Below, piece after piece: positions 51,258-60,747 of a DNA stretch of 64,000 bases (its first letter is position 1; every line of letters starts with the position of its first letter). A program made the position numbers and the translations under genes. The stretch covers positions 1,178,001 through 1,242,000 of the forward strand of contig NZ_FOZX01000001.1 of the NCBI RefSeq assembly GCF_900116135.1. The letters are read 5' to 3'. A model generated the notes under the pieces. The model saw nothing but the letters and a program-made list of their open reading frames with translations. It searched no databases and was not told where the DNA came from. The DNA is from Saccharopolyspora flava. Lineage in GTDB: Bacteria; Actinomycetota; Actinomycetes; Mycobacteriales; Pseudonocardiaceae.

Positions 51258-52061
51258 TCAGGAGTCCTCGGGGGCGGTGAGGACCCAGGGGCCCTCGTCG
51301 GTGATGGCGACCGTGTGCTCCCAGTGGGCCGCGCGGGAGCCGTCCTCGGTGACGACGGTCCACGCGTCGTCGAGCTCCTCGGTCTCCGCGGTGCCACCGG
51401 TGAGCATCGGCTCGACCGCCAGGCACATGCCCACGCGCAGCTTCGGCCCCCGGCCGGGCTTGCCGAGGTTCGGCAGGAACGGCTCCATGTGCATCTGGGT
51501 GCCGATGCCGTGGCCGCCGTACTCGGCGATGATGCCGTACTCGCGACCGTCGGCCTTCGCCGCGGCCAGCGCCGCCGACTCCACCGCGTGCGAGATGTCG
51601 GTGAGCCGGTTGCCGGCGCGCACCTGCTCGATGCCCGCCCACATCGACGCCTCGGTCGCGGCCGACAGCGCCCGGTCGGCGTCGCTGATCTCGCCGATGG
51701 CCAGCGTGACGGCGGAGTCGCCGTGCCAGCCGTCGAGGATCGCGCCGCAGTCGACCGACAGCAGGTCGCCCTCGGAGAGGGTCTCGCGCACCGACGGGAT
51801 GCCGTGCACGACCTTCTCGTTCAGCGAGGCGCAGATCGAGGCCGGGAAACCGTGGTAGCCCTTGAACGAGGGCACCGCGCCCGCGTCGCGGATGACCTGC
51901 TCGGCCACGGCGTCGAGCTCGCCGGTGCTCGCCCCCGGCACGGCCTTCTCCCGCACCGCGGCCAGCGCACGCGCGACGACCAGACCGGCGGCGCGCATCG
52001 CCTCGATCTCACCGCGCGACTTGAGCTCGATGCCCTTCCCCCGACGCAACAAGGCACTCAC
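51258..52061 (-). CDS. map: Type I methionyl aminopeptidase
   Basis: Removes initiator methionine. 267 aa with the five metal ligands in [20 protein letters not shown] (two Asp), [10 protein letters not shown] (His), AVEPML (Glu) and the final WEHTVAI (Glu). Start GTG 52061 is preferred because a -10-like TACATA ends 8 bases before it, suggesting a leaderless message; TTG 52052 is the alternative. Confidence 0.96.
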   Translation of the reverse strand: MSALLRRGKGIELKSRGEIEAMRAAGLVVARALAAVREKAVPGASTGELDAVAEQVIRDAGAVPSFKGYHGFPASICASLNEKVVHGIPSVRETLSEGDLLSVDCGAILDGWHGDSAVTLAIGEISDADRALSAATEASMWAGIEQVRAGNRLTDISHAVESAALAAAKADGREYGIIAEYGGHGIGTQMHMEPFLPNLGKPGRGPKLRVGMCLAVEPMLTGGTAETEELDDAWTVVTEDGSRAAHWEHTVAITDEGPWVLTAPEDS

Positions 52062-52069
52062 CTTCGAAG

Positions 52070-52075
52070 TATGTA
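52070..52075 (-). promoter_or_regulatory. -10 box of a possible leaderless map promoter
   Basis: TACATA on the minus strand, 8 bases before GTG 52061. A hairpin lies between adk and this site, so map would need its own promoter. Confidence 0.35.
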
Positions 52076-52113
52076 CGGACGGTGCCGGGTCGCGCCCGGC
52101 GGATGAAACGCGA

Positions 52114-52140
52114 CGGCCGGCCACCCGAGGTGACCGGCCG
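52114..52140 (-). terminator. Hairpin between adk and map
   Basis: CGGCCGGTCACC / GGTGGCCGGCCG stem with one mismatch and a short loop, followed by GTTTC, 10 bases after the adk stop. Confidence 0.55.
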
Positions 52141-52149
52141 CGCGAACGC

Positions 52150-52701
52150 TCACTGGTGGCTGCGCAGCGCTTCCAGCGCGCGGCCGGTGATCTCCTCGAT
52201 CGAGCCCAGGGCGTCGATCTTGATGACCTTGTCCTGGTAGTAGCCCAGGATCGGCTCGGTCTCCTCGTGGTACACCGCGAGGCGACGCCGGATGACGTCC
52301 TCGGTGTCGTCCGAGCGGCCGCGCGCCAGCATGCGCTTGACCAGCTCCTCCTCCGGGACGTCGAACTGCACGACCGCGGTCAGCTCGAGGTGCTTCTCAC
52401 CGAGGATCCCGGTCAGCACCTCGGCCTGGGACGTGTTGCGCGGGTAGCCGTCGAGCAGGAAACCCTGGGCCGCGTCCTCGTCGGAGAGGCGGTCGCGCAC
52501 CATCTCGTTGGTGACCTCGTCCGGCACCAGCTCACCGGCGTCCATGTAGCTCTTGGCCTTCTGGCCGAGCGGCGTGGAGTTGCCGATGTTCGCGCGGAAC
52601 AGATCTCCGGTGGAGATGTGCGGCACACCGAGCTTCTCGCTGAGCACAGCCGCCTGGGTACCCTTACCGGCACCGGGCGGGCCGACGAGAACCAATCGCA
52701 C
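52150..52701 (-). CDS. adk: Adenylate kinase
   Basis: Interconverts AMP, ADP and ATP. 183 aa, the short form with a reduced lid and no zinc cysteines. [16 protein letters not shown] (P-loop), [19 protein letters not shown] and [15 protein letters not shown]. Start GTG 52701 (GGAGG at about 9 bases) gives the standard N-terminus; TTG 52704 is one codon longer. Confidence 0.97.
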   Translation of the reverse strand: MRLVLVGPPGAGKGTQAAVLSEKLGVPHISTGDLFRANIGNSTPLGQKAKSYMDAGELVPDEVTNEMVRDRLSDEDAAQGFLLDGYPRNTSQAEVLTGILGEKHLELTAVVQFDVPEEELVKRMLARGRSDDTEDVIRRRLAVYHEETEPILGYYQDKVIKIDALGSIEEITGRALEALRSHQ

Positions 52702-52898
52702 CAAGGGTCTGCCTCCGAATCCTCACCATCGCGCGCCAACTGCTGACGAGCTGCGCCGCGCCGCCCCGGACCGACGGCGCCGCGATCCCAACCACCCTAC
52801 GCATGGACGGCGGGCATGCGAACACGCCCATGCGGAAGTGAGCGCAAGGGCACGCACGCAGGTCCGGGCGTGTGTGGCACACGCCCGGACGCTCCAGC

Positions 52899-54212
52899 CT
52901 ACCGGAGGAAGCCCTCGTACTTGCGCTGCGTGAGCTGGCTCTCGATCTGCTTCACGGTGTCCAGACCCACGTTGACCATGATCAGCACCGCGGTGCCGCC
53001 GAACGGGAAGTTCTGGTTCTGGCCCTGACCACCGGTCAAGCCCAGGAAGAACATCGGCAGGATGGCCACCACGCCCAGGTACAGCGAACCGGGCAGGGTG
53101 ATGCGGGAGAGCACGAAGCTCAGGTACTCCGCCGTCGGGCGACCCGGGCGGATGCCCGGGATGAACCCGCCGAACTTCTTCATGTCGTCCGCCCGCTCCT
53201 CCGGGTTGAACGTGATCGACACGTAGAAGTAGGCGAAGAAGATGATCAGCAGCATGTACAGCAGGATGTGCACCCAGCTGGACGGGTCGACGATGTAGGT
53301 CTGCAGGAAGCGGGCCCACCAGCTGTCCTGGTTGCCGGCCAGCTGACCGATCAGCTGCGGCAGGTACAGCAGCGACGAACCGAAGATGACCGGGATGACA
53401 CCCGCCTGGTTGACCTTCAGCGGCAGGTACGTCGACGTCCCGCCGTACATCCGGCGGCCGATCATGCGCTTGGCGTACTGCACCGGGATGCGGCGCTGCG
53501 CCTGCTCGATGAAGACGACCGTGGCGATGATGGCGACCGCGAACACGCAGACCATCGCGAACACCAGCGGACCGTGCGAGGTCAGGATGTTGCCGCCCTC
53601 GGCCGGGATCCGCGACGCGATCGAGACGAAGATCAGCAGCGACATGCCGTTGCCGATGCCGCGCTCGGTGATCAGCTCGCCCATCCACATCAGGACGGCG
53701 GCACCCGCGGTCATCACGACCACGATGGTGATCAGGTTCAGCACGGAGTCGTCCGGGATGGGCGAGACCGAGCAGCCCTGGAACAGCTGACCGCGCACCG
53801 CGAGCGCGACGATGCCGGTGCCCTGCAGGATCGCCAGGGCGATCGTCAGGTACCGGGTGTACTGGGTGAGCTTGGCCTGGCCGGACTGGCCTTCCTTCTT
53901 CAGCTGCTCGAAGCGCGGGATGACCACCTGCAGCAGCTGGATGATGATGCTCGCCGTGATGTAGGGCATGATGCCCAGCGACAGCACCGACAGCTGCAGC
54001 AGCGCGCCGCCGCTGAAGAGGGTGAGCAGTGAGTACACGCTCTGGGCGCCGCTGCCCTGAATCTGCTGGATGCACTGCTGAATGTTCGGGTACGACACAC
54101 CGGGCGACGGGATCGTCGCGCCCAGGCGGTACAGCACCACCATTCCCAGCGTGAACAGGATCTTGCGGCGCAGGTCCGGCGTTGCCAGAGCCGAGCGGAA
54201 GGCGCCGAGCAC
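52899..54212 (-). CDS. secY: Preprotein translocase subunit SecY
   Basis: Core of the SecYEG channel, 437 aa and ten transmembrane helices. LGAFRSALATPDLRRKILFT at the N-terminus, ASIIIQLL (helix 2, lateral gate), ITERGIGNGMSLLIF, GVIPVIFGSSLL, FNPEERADDMKKFGGFIPGIRPG (ribosome/SecA loop) and the C-terminal helix. Start GTG 54212 with CAGGAGG at 6 bases. Followed after 197 bases by adk. Confidence 0.98.
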   Translation of the reverse strand: MLGAFRSALATPDLRRKILFTLGMVVLYRLGATIPSPGVSYPNIQQCIQQIQGSGAQSVYSLLTLFSGGALLQLSVLSLGIMPYITASIIIQLLQVVIPRFEQLKKEGQSGQAKLTQYTRYLTIALAILQGTGIVALAVRGQLFQGCSVSPIPDDSVLNLITIVVVMTAGAAVLMWMGELITERGIGNGMSLLIFVSIASRIPAEGGNILTSHGPLVFAMVCVFAVAIIATVVFIEQAQRRIPVQYAKRMIGRRMYGGTSTYLPLKVNQAGVIPVIFGSSLLYLPQLIGQLAGNQDSWWARFLQTYIVDPSSWVHILLYMLLIIFFAYFYVSITFNPEERADDMKKFGGFIPGIRPGRPTAEYLSFVLSRITLPGSLYLGVVAILPMFFLGLTGGQGQNQNFPFGGTAVLIMVNVGLDTVKQIESQLTQRKYEGFLR

Positions 54213-54515
54213 GCGAACCTCCTGTACGCGAGCCGGTCGGAACCGGCCGGAAAACAAGCGGCCGGCTTCGCCAGCCGGCACGGCGGGAAACTCCATGGAC
54301 AAGGCCGTGGTCACCCACGGCACTACCGCGCGACTTTAGCAGGCCGCGAGCCGGATACGGACAGCGACCGAACCCTCACGACGATCAACGTTCAGCAACA
54401 TCGCCGCCCAGCAGCGGCAACCCCGCCCGGTTCGGCGCGGTTGCCGTTATTCACACGGTGACCAGCTGCGTTGCGGGGACAGGAAGTTCCCGTGGAAACG
54501 TCACTTCCCGTGAGG
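54213..54515. other. Gap upstream of secY
   Basis: About 300 bases with no gene seen. It must hold a separate promoter for secY-adk, because the upstream genes are not ribosomal and a palindrome lies at their end. An imperfect inverted repeat GGAAGTTCCCGTGGAAACG...CACTTCCC is at about 54482-54509. Confidence 0.5.
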
Positions 54516-54549
54516 GGTGGGGGAAGTTTTCATGAAAACTTCCCCCACC
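54516..54549. repeat. CATGAAA palindrome family, copy 10 (34 bp)
   Basis: Perfect 34-bp palindrome 4 bases after the stop of the secreted-protein gene at 54554. Confidence 0.95.
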
Positions 54550-54553
54550 TCTC

Positions 54554-55153
54554 TCAACCGCAGTTGTCCGCTTTCTCCTCATCGGTCATCGGGCGTGTCG
54601 ACTGGGTGACCGTGCCGCCCTGGTCGTCGGCCGGGCCGCTGGCCTCGAAGTCGTTCACGTACCAGATGTAGTGGTCGTAGAACTTGTCCTCGAAGTGCAG
54701 CTCGTAGGTGCCCTTGGCCTTCTGCATCTTCGCGCCGTGGTAGACCTGCCCGACCTCACCGGGCCGCACCGTGATGAAGGTCGTCTGCGACTCGGTGTGC
54801 TCGGACCGCCACTCGTGCCCGTAGGTGGCCTTGAAGGTCACCTTGAACACCTCGCCGAAGCTGGTGCTCATCGACAGCCCCACGCTGTTGCTCTCCGCCG
54901 AGCTGTCCGACCAGGCGACGCTCATCTGCTGGTCCCGGTCGGTGCAGTTGAAGACCGGAGCGCCCACCTCCTTCGAGGTGTCCTGGTAGTACTCCACCTC
55001 GCCCTCCGGGTGGAACACGCAGCTGTCGGTCCCGTTGTCGCACTTCTCCAGCAGCTCCCGGACCGTGGGCTCGTCCGCCGCCGAGGCCGACGGCGCCACC
55101 AGCAGCGCCACCGCGACCGCGGACGCGCAGCTCACCGCAATGCGCTTGTACAT
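54554..55153 (-). CDS. Secreted protein with aerolysin/ETX-like central region (paralog A)
   Basis: 199 aa. Signal peptide MYKRIAVSCASAVAVALLVA ending ASA, then DEPTVRELLEKCDNGTDSCV, NCTDRDQQ, a Ser/Thr-rich beta stretch (SSAESNSVGLSMSTSFGEVF, EWRSEHTESQTTFITVRPGE) and GTYELHFEDKFYDHYIWYVN. Four cysteines are shared with its paralog. The alternating polar/hydrophobic middle part with its SHTESQ motif resembles membrane-insertion regions of aerolysin/ETX-MTX2 beta-pore formers, but this is pattern likeness only. Lies between secY and rplO with a paralog and an I36-like gene. Confidence 0.8.
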   Translation of the reverse strand: MYKRIAVSCASAVAVALLVAPSASAADEPTVRELLEKCDNGTDSCVFHPEGEVEYYQDTSKEVGAPVFNCTDRDQQMSVAWSDSSAESNSVGLSMSTSFGEVFKVTFKATYGHEWRSEHTESQTTFITVRPGEVGQVYHGAKMQKAKGTYELHFEDKFYDHYIWYVNDFEASGPADDQGGTVTQSTRPMTDEEKADNCG

Positions 55154-55198
55154 CGAGTTCCTCTCGATCGGATTCCCGTTCCACGCTCACGTCCCCAC

Positions 55199-55282
55199 GG
55201 GGTGACCGGATTACTCCGGTAATCGGGGGACGGAATACCGCCGTAATCGGGTGGCGGATTACTGCGGTAATCCGGTCACCCC
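55199..55282. repeat. Nested GATTAC palindromic repeats
   Basis: Perfect 16-bp inverted repeat GGGGTGACCGGATTAC (55199-55214) and complement (55267-55282). Inside are three related palindromes: GGATTACTCCGGTAATC, CGGAATACCGCCGTAATC and CGGATTACTGCGGTAATCC. It lies 11 bases after the stop of the gene at 55294, so a terminator role is possible. Confidence 0.85.
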
Positions 55283-55293
55283 CGGGAGGGCGG

Positions 55294-55941
55294 TCACGGG
55301 CAGGCGTTGACCTCGTCCTCGGTCATGTCCCGGGTGTGCTGGCTGACCGCCGTGGAGGAGTCCTCCGCGGGCCCGGTCGCCTCGAAGTCGTTGACGTACC
55401 AGATGTAGTGGTCGTGGAACTTGTCCTCGAAGTGCAGCTCGTAGGTGCCGCGCACCTTCTGCATCTGCGCCGCCCGCTCGACCCAGCCGACCTGGTGCGA
55501 GCCGGTGTCCACGAACGTCGTCTGCGACTCGGTGTGCGACTCCTCCCAGGTGTGCTGGAAGGTCTGCTCGTAGCTGACCGCGAAGACCTTCCCGAACCCG
55601 GCCTCGGTGGTCATCGACAGCCCGACGCTGTTGCTCTGCGACGTGGTGTCCGACCAGGTCACGTTGTGCCGCTGGTCGTCCGGGGTGCAGTTGTAGACCG
55701 GGTCGCCGACCTGCTTGGCGTCGGCGGTGAAGTACTCCGGCTCGCCGGCCGGGTGGAACACGCAGCTGTCGGTGCCGTTGTCGCACTTCTCCAGCAGCTC
55801 GCGCACCGTCGGCTCGTCGGCGGCGCTGACGCCGCGGGCGTCGAGGACGCCGACGTCCTCGGCGTTGGCCGTCGTGGGCACGGCCAGGGCGCCGAGCACG
55901 CTCGCCGAGGCCACCAGGGTGCGGATCGTTCGTGCCTGCAT
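55294..55941 (-). CDS. Secreted protein with aerolysin/ETX-like central region (paralog B)
   Basis: 215 aa, clearly paralogous to the neighbour: signal peptide ending TTANA, DEPTVRELLEKCDNGTDSCV identical to paralog A, NCTPDDQRHNVTWSDTTSQS, TWEESHTESQTTFVDTGSHQ and GTYELHFEDKFHDHYIWYVN. Has an extra about 15 residues after the signal peptide. Gene duplication with high conservation of both ends and divergence in the middle. Exported by Sec; target unknown. Confidence 0.8.
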   Translation of the reverse strand: MQARTIRTLVASASVLGALAVPTTANAEDVGVLDARGVSAADEPTVRELLEKCDNGTDSCVFHPAGEPEYFTADAKQVGDPVYNCTPDDQRHNVTWSDTTSQSNSVGLSMTTEAGFGKVFAVSYEQTFQHTWEESHTESQTTFVDTGSHQVGWVERAAQMQKVRGTYELHFEDKFHDHYIWYVNDFEATGPAEDSSTAVSQHTRDMTEDEVNACP

Positions 55942-55953
55942 CGCGGAATCCCC

Positions 55954-56442
55954 TCAGCTCAGACCGACGGACTGGGTGCGGTCGTTCATCATCGAACCGA
56001 CGTCGGGCGTGTTCTCCTTGAACGGCCCGTCGCGCTCGCCGCCGAGGTCCGGCTCCGGGTACAGCCAGATCCAGCACCCGCCCCACGGCTGGACCGACGA
56101 GACCGTGTTCTTCCAGTCGTCGGGCAGGTTGATCTGGAAGTTGACGACGCCGTCCTTCTCGCACATGCCGTCGCCGTAGACGGTGAAGCTGCTGCCGCCG
56201 TAGTTCGGGTCCGCGAACAGGGTCGCCTGGATGACGTCACCGCGGGCGTCGCGCGACTGCGCGGTCGCCTCGGCCAGGCTCTTGAAGCACAGCGTCTCGC
56301 CGGTGCTGAAGTGATAGGTGCAGTGCGATTCGGGCGGCGGCGCCTGGCCACCGGCCTGGGCCACCGCAGCCCCCGGGACGACCGCGGCCAGCACCGCGGC
56401 GATCACCAGGACGGCGCGCCGTCCCACCTGTCGTGGTCGCAT
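55954..56442 (-). CDS. Secreted I36-type inhibitor / crystallin-like protein
   Basis: 162 aa with a signal peptide (RRAVLVIAAVLAAVVPGAAV). The mature part has a beta/gamma-crystallin-like Greek-key pattern (ATLFADPNYGGSSFTVYG, LPDDWKNTVSSVQ, GCWIWLYPEPDLGGERDGPF, SMMNDRTQSVGLS), the type found in actinobacterial peptidase inhibitor I36 (SMI-like) proteins. Start ATG 56442 with GGGAGG about 11 bases upstream. Probably first gene of a unit with the two paralogs (12-base gap to the next). Confidence 0.82.
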   Translation of the reverse strand: MRPRQVGRRAVLVIAAVLAAVVPGAAVAQAGGQAPPPESHCTYHFSTGETLCFKSLAEATAQSRDARGDVIQATLFADPNYGGSSFTVYGDGMCEKDGVVNFQINLPDDWKNTVSSVQPWGGCWIWLYPEPDLGGERDGPFKENTPDVGSMMNDRTQSVGLS

Positions 56443-56744
56443 ATGCCGTCGTTCCTCCCTCGATTCACCAGCGCCGCCCGGCTGAACGGCGCCGACAAAA
56501 TTAGGGAGTCCTGTGATCGCGGGAACACCCACGAAACGGAGCCTGCCCACCCCACCTTCGCTTGAGGCTCTTCGGCGGACCGGCTTGCGCTGAAGAGGGG
56601 TTCCGGCGTTCGAGCGGATCGGGGCCCGGGAACGCGCGATCCGGCTAAGTGAACTGCCCAGGGTGATGTCCCGAGCGCGCAGGGTATCCCGACTGGGAAG
56701 TAGTGGTAATCAGCAGAACGACGGGGATCGAACGGGAAAAAGAG
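56443..56744. other. Gap between rplO terminator and secreted-protein genes
   Basis: About 300 bases with no convincing gene. On the minus strand, TAATTT at about 56500-56505 is a -10 candidate for the I36-like gene. Confidence 0.45.
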
Positions 56745-56777
56745 AAGACCCGCCATCCCGTGGGGATGGCGGGTCTT
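56745..56777 (-). terminator. Intrinsic terminator after rplO
   Basis: AAGACCCGCCATCC pairs exactly with GGATGGCGGGTCTT, followed on the minus strand by CTCTTTTTCCC. It begins 14 bases after the rplO stop, so the spc operon ends here and does not continue into secY. Confidence 0.92.
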
Positions 56778-56790
56778 CCGCTGAGCCTTA

Positions 56791-57240
56791 TCAGCGCTCG
56801 ATCTTGGTGACCGAACCGCCGGCGGCGGTGATCTTCTCCTGAGCGCTGCCGGTGAAGGCGTGGGCGGAGACGTCGAGCTTGACGCCCTCCAGGTCCCCAC
56901 CACCGAGGATCTTCACCAGCTCGTTCTTCTTGACCAGGCCCTTGGCGACGAGCTCGTCGAAACCGACGGTGCCGCCCTCCGGGAACGCCTGGGCCAGCTT
57001 GCCGAGGTTCACACCCTGGTACTCGGTGCGGAAGCGGTTCTTGAAGCCCTTGAGCTTCGGGAGCCGCATGTGGATCGGCATCTGCCCACCCTCGAAACGA
57101 GGGGAGACGGTCTTGCGGGCCTTGGTGCCCTTGGTACCGCGACCGGCGGTCTTGCCCTTGGAGGCCTCACCGCGGCCGACGCGGATCTTGTCGCGCTTGG
57201 CACCGGGGGCCGGACGCAGGTCGTGCAGTTTGATGACCAT
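56791..57240 (-). CDS. rplO: 50S ribosomal protein L15
   Basis: 149 aa. [40 protein letters not shown] and a C-terminal L18e/L15 domain ([20 protein letters not shown]). Last gene of the spc operon here; directly after rpmD with one base between. Confidence 0.98.
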   Translation of the reverse strand: MVIKLHDLRPAPGAKRDKIRVGRGEASKGKTAGRGTKGTKARKTVSPRFEGGQMPIHMRLPKLKGFKNRFRTEYQGVNLGKLAQAFPEGGTVGFDELVAKGLVKKNELVKILGGGDLEGVKLDVSAHAFTGSAQEKITAAGGSVTKIER

Positions 57241-57241
57241 G

Positions 57242-57424
57242 TCAGTCGACCTCCTCGACCGTCACGAGGTGACGGACGGCGTTGACCATGCCGCGCACGT
57301 TCGAGTCATCCGGGCGCACCACGGACTGACGGATCTTGCGCAGACCGAGGCTGCGCATGGTGTCGCGCTGGTTCTGCTTGGTGCCGACCAGCCCGCGCAC
57401 CTGGGTGATCTTGAGCTGTGCCAT
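57242..57424 (-). CDS. rpmD: 50S ribosomal protein L30
   Basis: 60 aa: [35 protein letters not shown] and [15 protein letters not shown]. Start ATG 57424; five bases after the rpsE stop. Confidence 0.97.
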   Translation of the reverse strand: MAQLKITQVRGLVGTKQNQRDTMRSLGLRKIRQSVVRPDDSNVRGMVNAVRHLVTVEEVD

Positions 57425-57429
57425 GACGA

Positions 57430-58041
57430 TCAGACCCCCGTCCCGGCGGCGCGCGCACGCATGATGAAGGCCGGAGCCACGTCCTCCAGCGGCAGACCGC
57501 GGCGGGCCGCGACCTCCTCCGGACGCTGCAGCTGCTTCAGGGCGTCCACCGTGGCGTGCACGATGTTGATCGGGTTGTCCGAGCCCAGCGACTTGCTCAG
57601 CACGTCGTGGACACCGGCGCACTCCAGCACCGCGCGGACCGGGCCACCGGCGATGACACCGGTACCGGCGCTGGCCGGACGCAGCAGCACGACGCCGGCC
57701 GCGTCCTCGCCCTGAACCGGGTGGGTGATGGTGCCGCCCAGGCGCGGGACGCGGAAGAAGTTCTTCTTCGCCTCCTCGACGCCCTTGGCGATGGCCGCGG
57801 GAACTTCCTTGGCCTTGCCGTAGCCGACGCCGACCACGCCGTCACCGTCGCCGACGACGACGAGAGCGGTGAAGCTGAAGCGCCGACCACCCTTGACGAC
57901 CTTCGCGACGCGGTTGATGGTCACGACACGTTCGAACTGCGGGGTCTTCTCTTGGGCCGCCCCGCCACGGCCGCCGTCGCGGCGGTCCCGGCGGTCCTTG
58001 CCGCCGGACTCCCCGCCTTCACGCCGAGTGCGTCCAGGCAT
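57430..58041 (-). CDS. rpsE: 30S ribosomal protein S5
   Basis: 203 aa, contacts the mRNA entry and decoding region. A basic N-terminal extension is followed by [39 protein letters not shown] and [20 protein letters not shown]. No changes from the family noted. Confidence 0.98.
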   Translation of the reverse strand: MPGRTRREGGESGGKDRRDRRDGGRGGAAQEKTPQFERVVTINRVAKVVKGGRRFSFTALVVVGDGDGVVGVGYGKAKEVPAAIAKGVEEAKKNFFRVPRLGGTITHPVQGEDAAGVVLLRPASAGTGVIAGGPVRAVLECAGVHDVLSKSLGSDNPINIVHATVDALKQLQRPEEVAARRGLPLEDVAPAFIMRARAAGTGV

Positions 58042-58076
58042 CAGGCGTCCCTTCCAGTCTCGTTCTTACGCACTTG

Positions 58077-58481
58077 TCAGAACTCCAGTCCGCCGTCACG
58101 GGCGGCGTCGGCCAGAGCGGCCACGCGACCGTGGTAGGCGTTGCCGCCGCGGTCGAACACGACCTTCTCGACACCGGCGTCCTTGGCCCGGGCGGCGACG
58201 AGCTCGCCGACCTTGGTGGCCACGGCCTTCTTGTCACCCTCGAAGCCGCGCAGCTCGTTCTCCAAGCTGGTGGCCGAGGCAACGGTGTGGCCCTTGGTGT
58301 CGTCGATGACCTGCGCGGTGATGTTGCGCAGCGACCGGGTGACGACCAGACGCGGGCGCTCGGCGGTGCCCAGGATCTTCTTCCGGAGGCGCGTGTGACG
58401 CTTGGCGCGGGCGAGCCGACGCTTGGTCGAGATGTCCTTGCCAACCGGCTTGCGCTTGGTAGCTGTCTCGCTCATGGTCAC
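58077..58481 (-). CDS. rplR: 50S ribosomal protein L18
   Basis: 134 aa, 5S rRNA-binding. [40 protein letters not shown] and [20 protein letters not shown]. Starts inside the last bases of rplF (4-base overlap). Confidence 0.98.
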   Translation of the reverse strand: MTMSETATKRKPVGKDISTKRRLARAKRHTRLRKKILGTAERPRLVVTRSLRNITAQVIDDTKGHTVASATSLENELRGFEGDKKAVATKVGELVAARAKDAGVEKVVFDRGGNAYHGRVAALADAARDGGLEF

Positions 58482-59017
58482 TTACCCGTCTTTCCGACCT
58501 TGCGGCGGATGGTCTCACCCGCGTACCGGACACCCTTGCCCTTGTACGGGTCGGGCTTGCGCAGCTTGCGGATACGAGCCGCGATCTCGCCGACCAGCTG
58601 CTTGTCGATGCCCTTGACCGAAAGCTTGGTCGGGCCGTCGACCGCGAACTGAATGCCGTCCGGCGGCTCGATCACGATGGGGTGGCTGTAGCCGAGGGAG
58701 AACTCGAGGTTCGATCCCTTCTGCAGCACGCGGTAACCGACGCCCTGGATCTCCAGATCCTTCTGGTATCCCTGGCTGACGCCGATCACCATGTTGTTGA
58801 CGAGGGTCCGGGTCAGCCCGTGCAGGGACCGGCTCTCCCGCTCGTCGTCCGGGCGCTTGACCAGCACCGCGCCGTCCTCGTCCTTCTCGACGACGATCGG
58901 CTCGCGGACCTGGTGCGACAGCTCGCCCTTGGGGCCCTTCACGGTCACCGCCTGGCCGTCGATGTTCACCTCGACGCCGGAGGGGACGGTGATCGGCAGC
59001 TTTCCGATGCGCGACAT
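58478..59017 (-). CDS. rplF: 50S ribosomal protein L6
   Basis: 179 aa, two similar domains near the factor-binding site: [30 protein letters not shown] and the C-terminal [20 protein letters not shown]. Confidence 0.98.
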   Translation of the reverse strand: MSRIGKLPITVPSGVEVNIDGQAVTVKGPKGELSHQVREPIVVEKDEDGAVLVKRPDDERESRSLHGLTRTLVNNMVIGVSQGYQKDLEIQGVGYRVLQKGSNLEFSLGYSHPIVIEPPDGIQFAVDGPTKLSVKGIDKQLVGEIAARIRKLRKPDPYKGKGVRYAGETIRRKVGKTGK

Positions 59018-59033
59018 GGCCGCTCCTCCTCCC

Positions 59034-59432
59034 TTACCAGACGTAGGCGAGGACTTCCCCGCCCACGCCCTTCTTCATGGCCTGCCGGTCGGTCACGAGA
59101 CCGCCGGAGGTCGAGATGATGGCGACGCCCAGACCACCGAGAACCTTGGGCAGGTTCGTGGACTTGGCGTAGACCCGCAGACCGGGCTTGGAGACCCGGC
59201 GCAGGCCCGCGATGCTCCGCTCGCGGTTCGGGCCGTACTTCAGCTCGACGACGAGGTTCTTGTGAGTGTCCCCGTCCTCGACGCGGGAGCCGGCGACGTA
59301 GCCCTCCCGCTTGAGGATCTCGGCGATGTTCGCCTTCAGCTTGGAGTGCGGCATCACGACCTCGTCGTGGTATGCCGAGTTTCCGTTGCGCAGACGCGTC
59401 AGCATGTCTGCGATCGGATCGGTCATCGTCAT
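59034..59432 (-). CDS. rpsH: 30S ribosomal protein S8
   Basis: 132 aa: [35 protein letters not shown] and [20 protein letters not shown]. In E. coli S8 represses the spc operon; whether that holds here is not visible. A 243-base spacer separates it from rpsN. Confidence 0.98.
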   Translation of the reverse strand: MTMTDPIADMLTRLRNGNSAYHDEVVMPHSKLKANIAEILKREGYVAGSRVEDGDTHKNLVVELKYGPNRERSIAGLRRVSKPGLRVYAKSTNLPKVLGGLGVAIISTSGGLVTDRQAMKKGVGGEVLAYVW

Positions 59433-59675
59433 GACCTGCTCAACCTTTCTCGTCTGGTTCCGATGAGCCCGGACCGGTCACGCCCTGCGGGCGGACGTCT
59501 GGGCTCTGGCCTGGACGAAGTTCGGGGCCTCCCGCCACGGTGACGGGGCCCTGTTCCAGTCGTGCACGAGCACGGCTCGCGTGCGGAGCGTGGGCATCAG
59601 CCCTGGTAGCGCCCGCTTCAGGGTAAAGGCCGCCGGTTCGCACCGGACAACCGGGACCCCGAAGCGGGCGTCACG
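59433..59675. other. Long spacer between rpsN and rpsH
   Basis: 243 bases without a gene in an otherwise tightly packed operon. It contains a possible hairpin with CCCGCTTC (about 59609-59616) pairing with GAAGCGGG (about 59662-59669) just after rpsN. An internal promoter or a regulatory structure may be present. Confidence 0.45.
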
Positions 59676-59861
59676 TCACCAGGAGGACTTGCTCACGCCG
59701 GGCAGCTCACCCGCGTGCGCCATCTCGCGGAAGCAGACGCGGCACAGACCGAACTTGCGGAAGACCGAACGCGGACGTCCGCACTTCTGGCAGCGGGTGT
59801 AACCGCGCACCTTGAACTTCGGCTTCTGGGCCGCCTTGTGAACCAGCGCCTTCTTCGCCAT
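59676..59861 (-). CDS. rpsZ: 30S ribosomal protein S14, zinc form
   Basis: 61 aa: the short zinc type with CQKC and CRVC ligands ([20 protein letters not shown]), start [20 protein letters not shown]. Three bases after rplE. Confidence 0.97.
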   Translation of the reverse strand: MAKKALVHKAAQKPKFKVRGYTRCQKCGRPRSVFRKFGLCRVCFREMAHAGELPGVSKSSW

Positions 59862-59864
59862 CGC

Positions 59865-60428
59865 TCAGTTCTCCTTGAACGGGAAGCCCAGGTGCTTCAG
59901 CAGCGCCCGGCCCTCTTCATCGGTGGTGGCAGTGGTAACGACGGTGATGTCCATGCCTCGCGGACGGTCGATCGAGTCGGGGTCGATCTCGTGGAACATC
60001 GACTGCTCGTTGAGGCCGAACGTGTAGTTGCCCCTGCCGTCGAACTGCTTCGGCGAAAGACCGCGGAAGTCACGGATGCGCGGCAGCGCGATGGTGACCA
60101 GACGGTCCAGGAACTCCCACATGCGGTCGCCGCGCAGGGTGACCCGCGCACCGATCGGCTGGCCCTCGCGCAGCTTGAACTGCGCGATGGACTTGCGGGC
60201 CCGACGAACCTCGGGCTTCTGGCCGGTGATGAGGGTGAGGTCGCGGACCGCGCCCTCGATCAGCTTGCTGTCCCGCGCGGCGTCGCCAACACCCATGTTG
60301 ACCACGACCTTGACCGCGCCCGGCACCTGCATGGCGTTGGCGTAGTTGAACTCCTCGTTCAACGCCGAGCGGATCTCTTCGCGGTACCGGGTCTTGAGCC
60401 GGGGGACGATCTTCTCAGCAGTGGTCAT
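59865..60428 (-). CDS. rplE: 50S ribosomal protein L5
   Basis: 187 aa, 5S rRNA-binding and bridge to the 30S head. [60 protein letters not shown] and [10 protein letters not shown]. Confidence 0.98.
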   Translation of the reverse strand: MTTAEKIVPRLKTRYREEIRSALNEEFNYANAMQVPGAVKVVVNMGVGDAARDSKLIEGAVRDLTLITGQKPEVRRARKSIAQFKLREGQPIGARVTLRGDRMWEFLDRLVTIALPRIRDFRGLSPKQFDGRGNYTFGLNEQSMFHEIDPDSIDRPRGMDITVVTTATTDEEGRALLKHLGFPFKEN

Positions 60429-60430
60429 GA

Positions 60431-60745
60431 TCAGATGTCCTTACCGTTGCTGCGCGCGACGCGGACCTTCTTGCCGTCCTCGTCGACGCGGTGTCCGACG
60501 CGGGTGGGCTTGCCGTCCGAGTCCACGACCATCACGTTGCTCACGTGGATCGGGGCTTCCTGGGTGACGATGCCGCCGGACTGCGCACCACGCTCGGTCC
60601 GGGAGACCTTGGTGTGCTTTTTGATCCGGTTGACACCCTCGACCAGGACCCGCTGCTCCGCCGGCATGGCCTGGATGACCTTGCCCTTGGCGCCCTTGTC
60701 CTTACCGGAGATGACGACGACCGTGTCGCCCTTCTTGATCTTCAT
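60431..60745 (-). CDS. rplX: 50S ribosomal protein L24
   Basis: 104 aa, KOW-type assembly initiator: [33 protein letters not shown] and [19 protein letters not shown]. Start ATG 60745, two bases from the rplN stop. Confidence 0.97.
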   Translation of the reverse strand: MKIKKGDTVVVISGKDKGAKGKVIQAMPAEQRVLVEGVNRIKKHTKVSRTERGAQSGGIVTQEAPIHVSNVMVVDSDGKPTRVGHRVDEDGKKVRVARSNGKDI

Positions 60746-60747
60746 GA

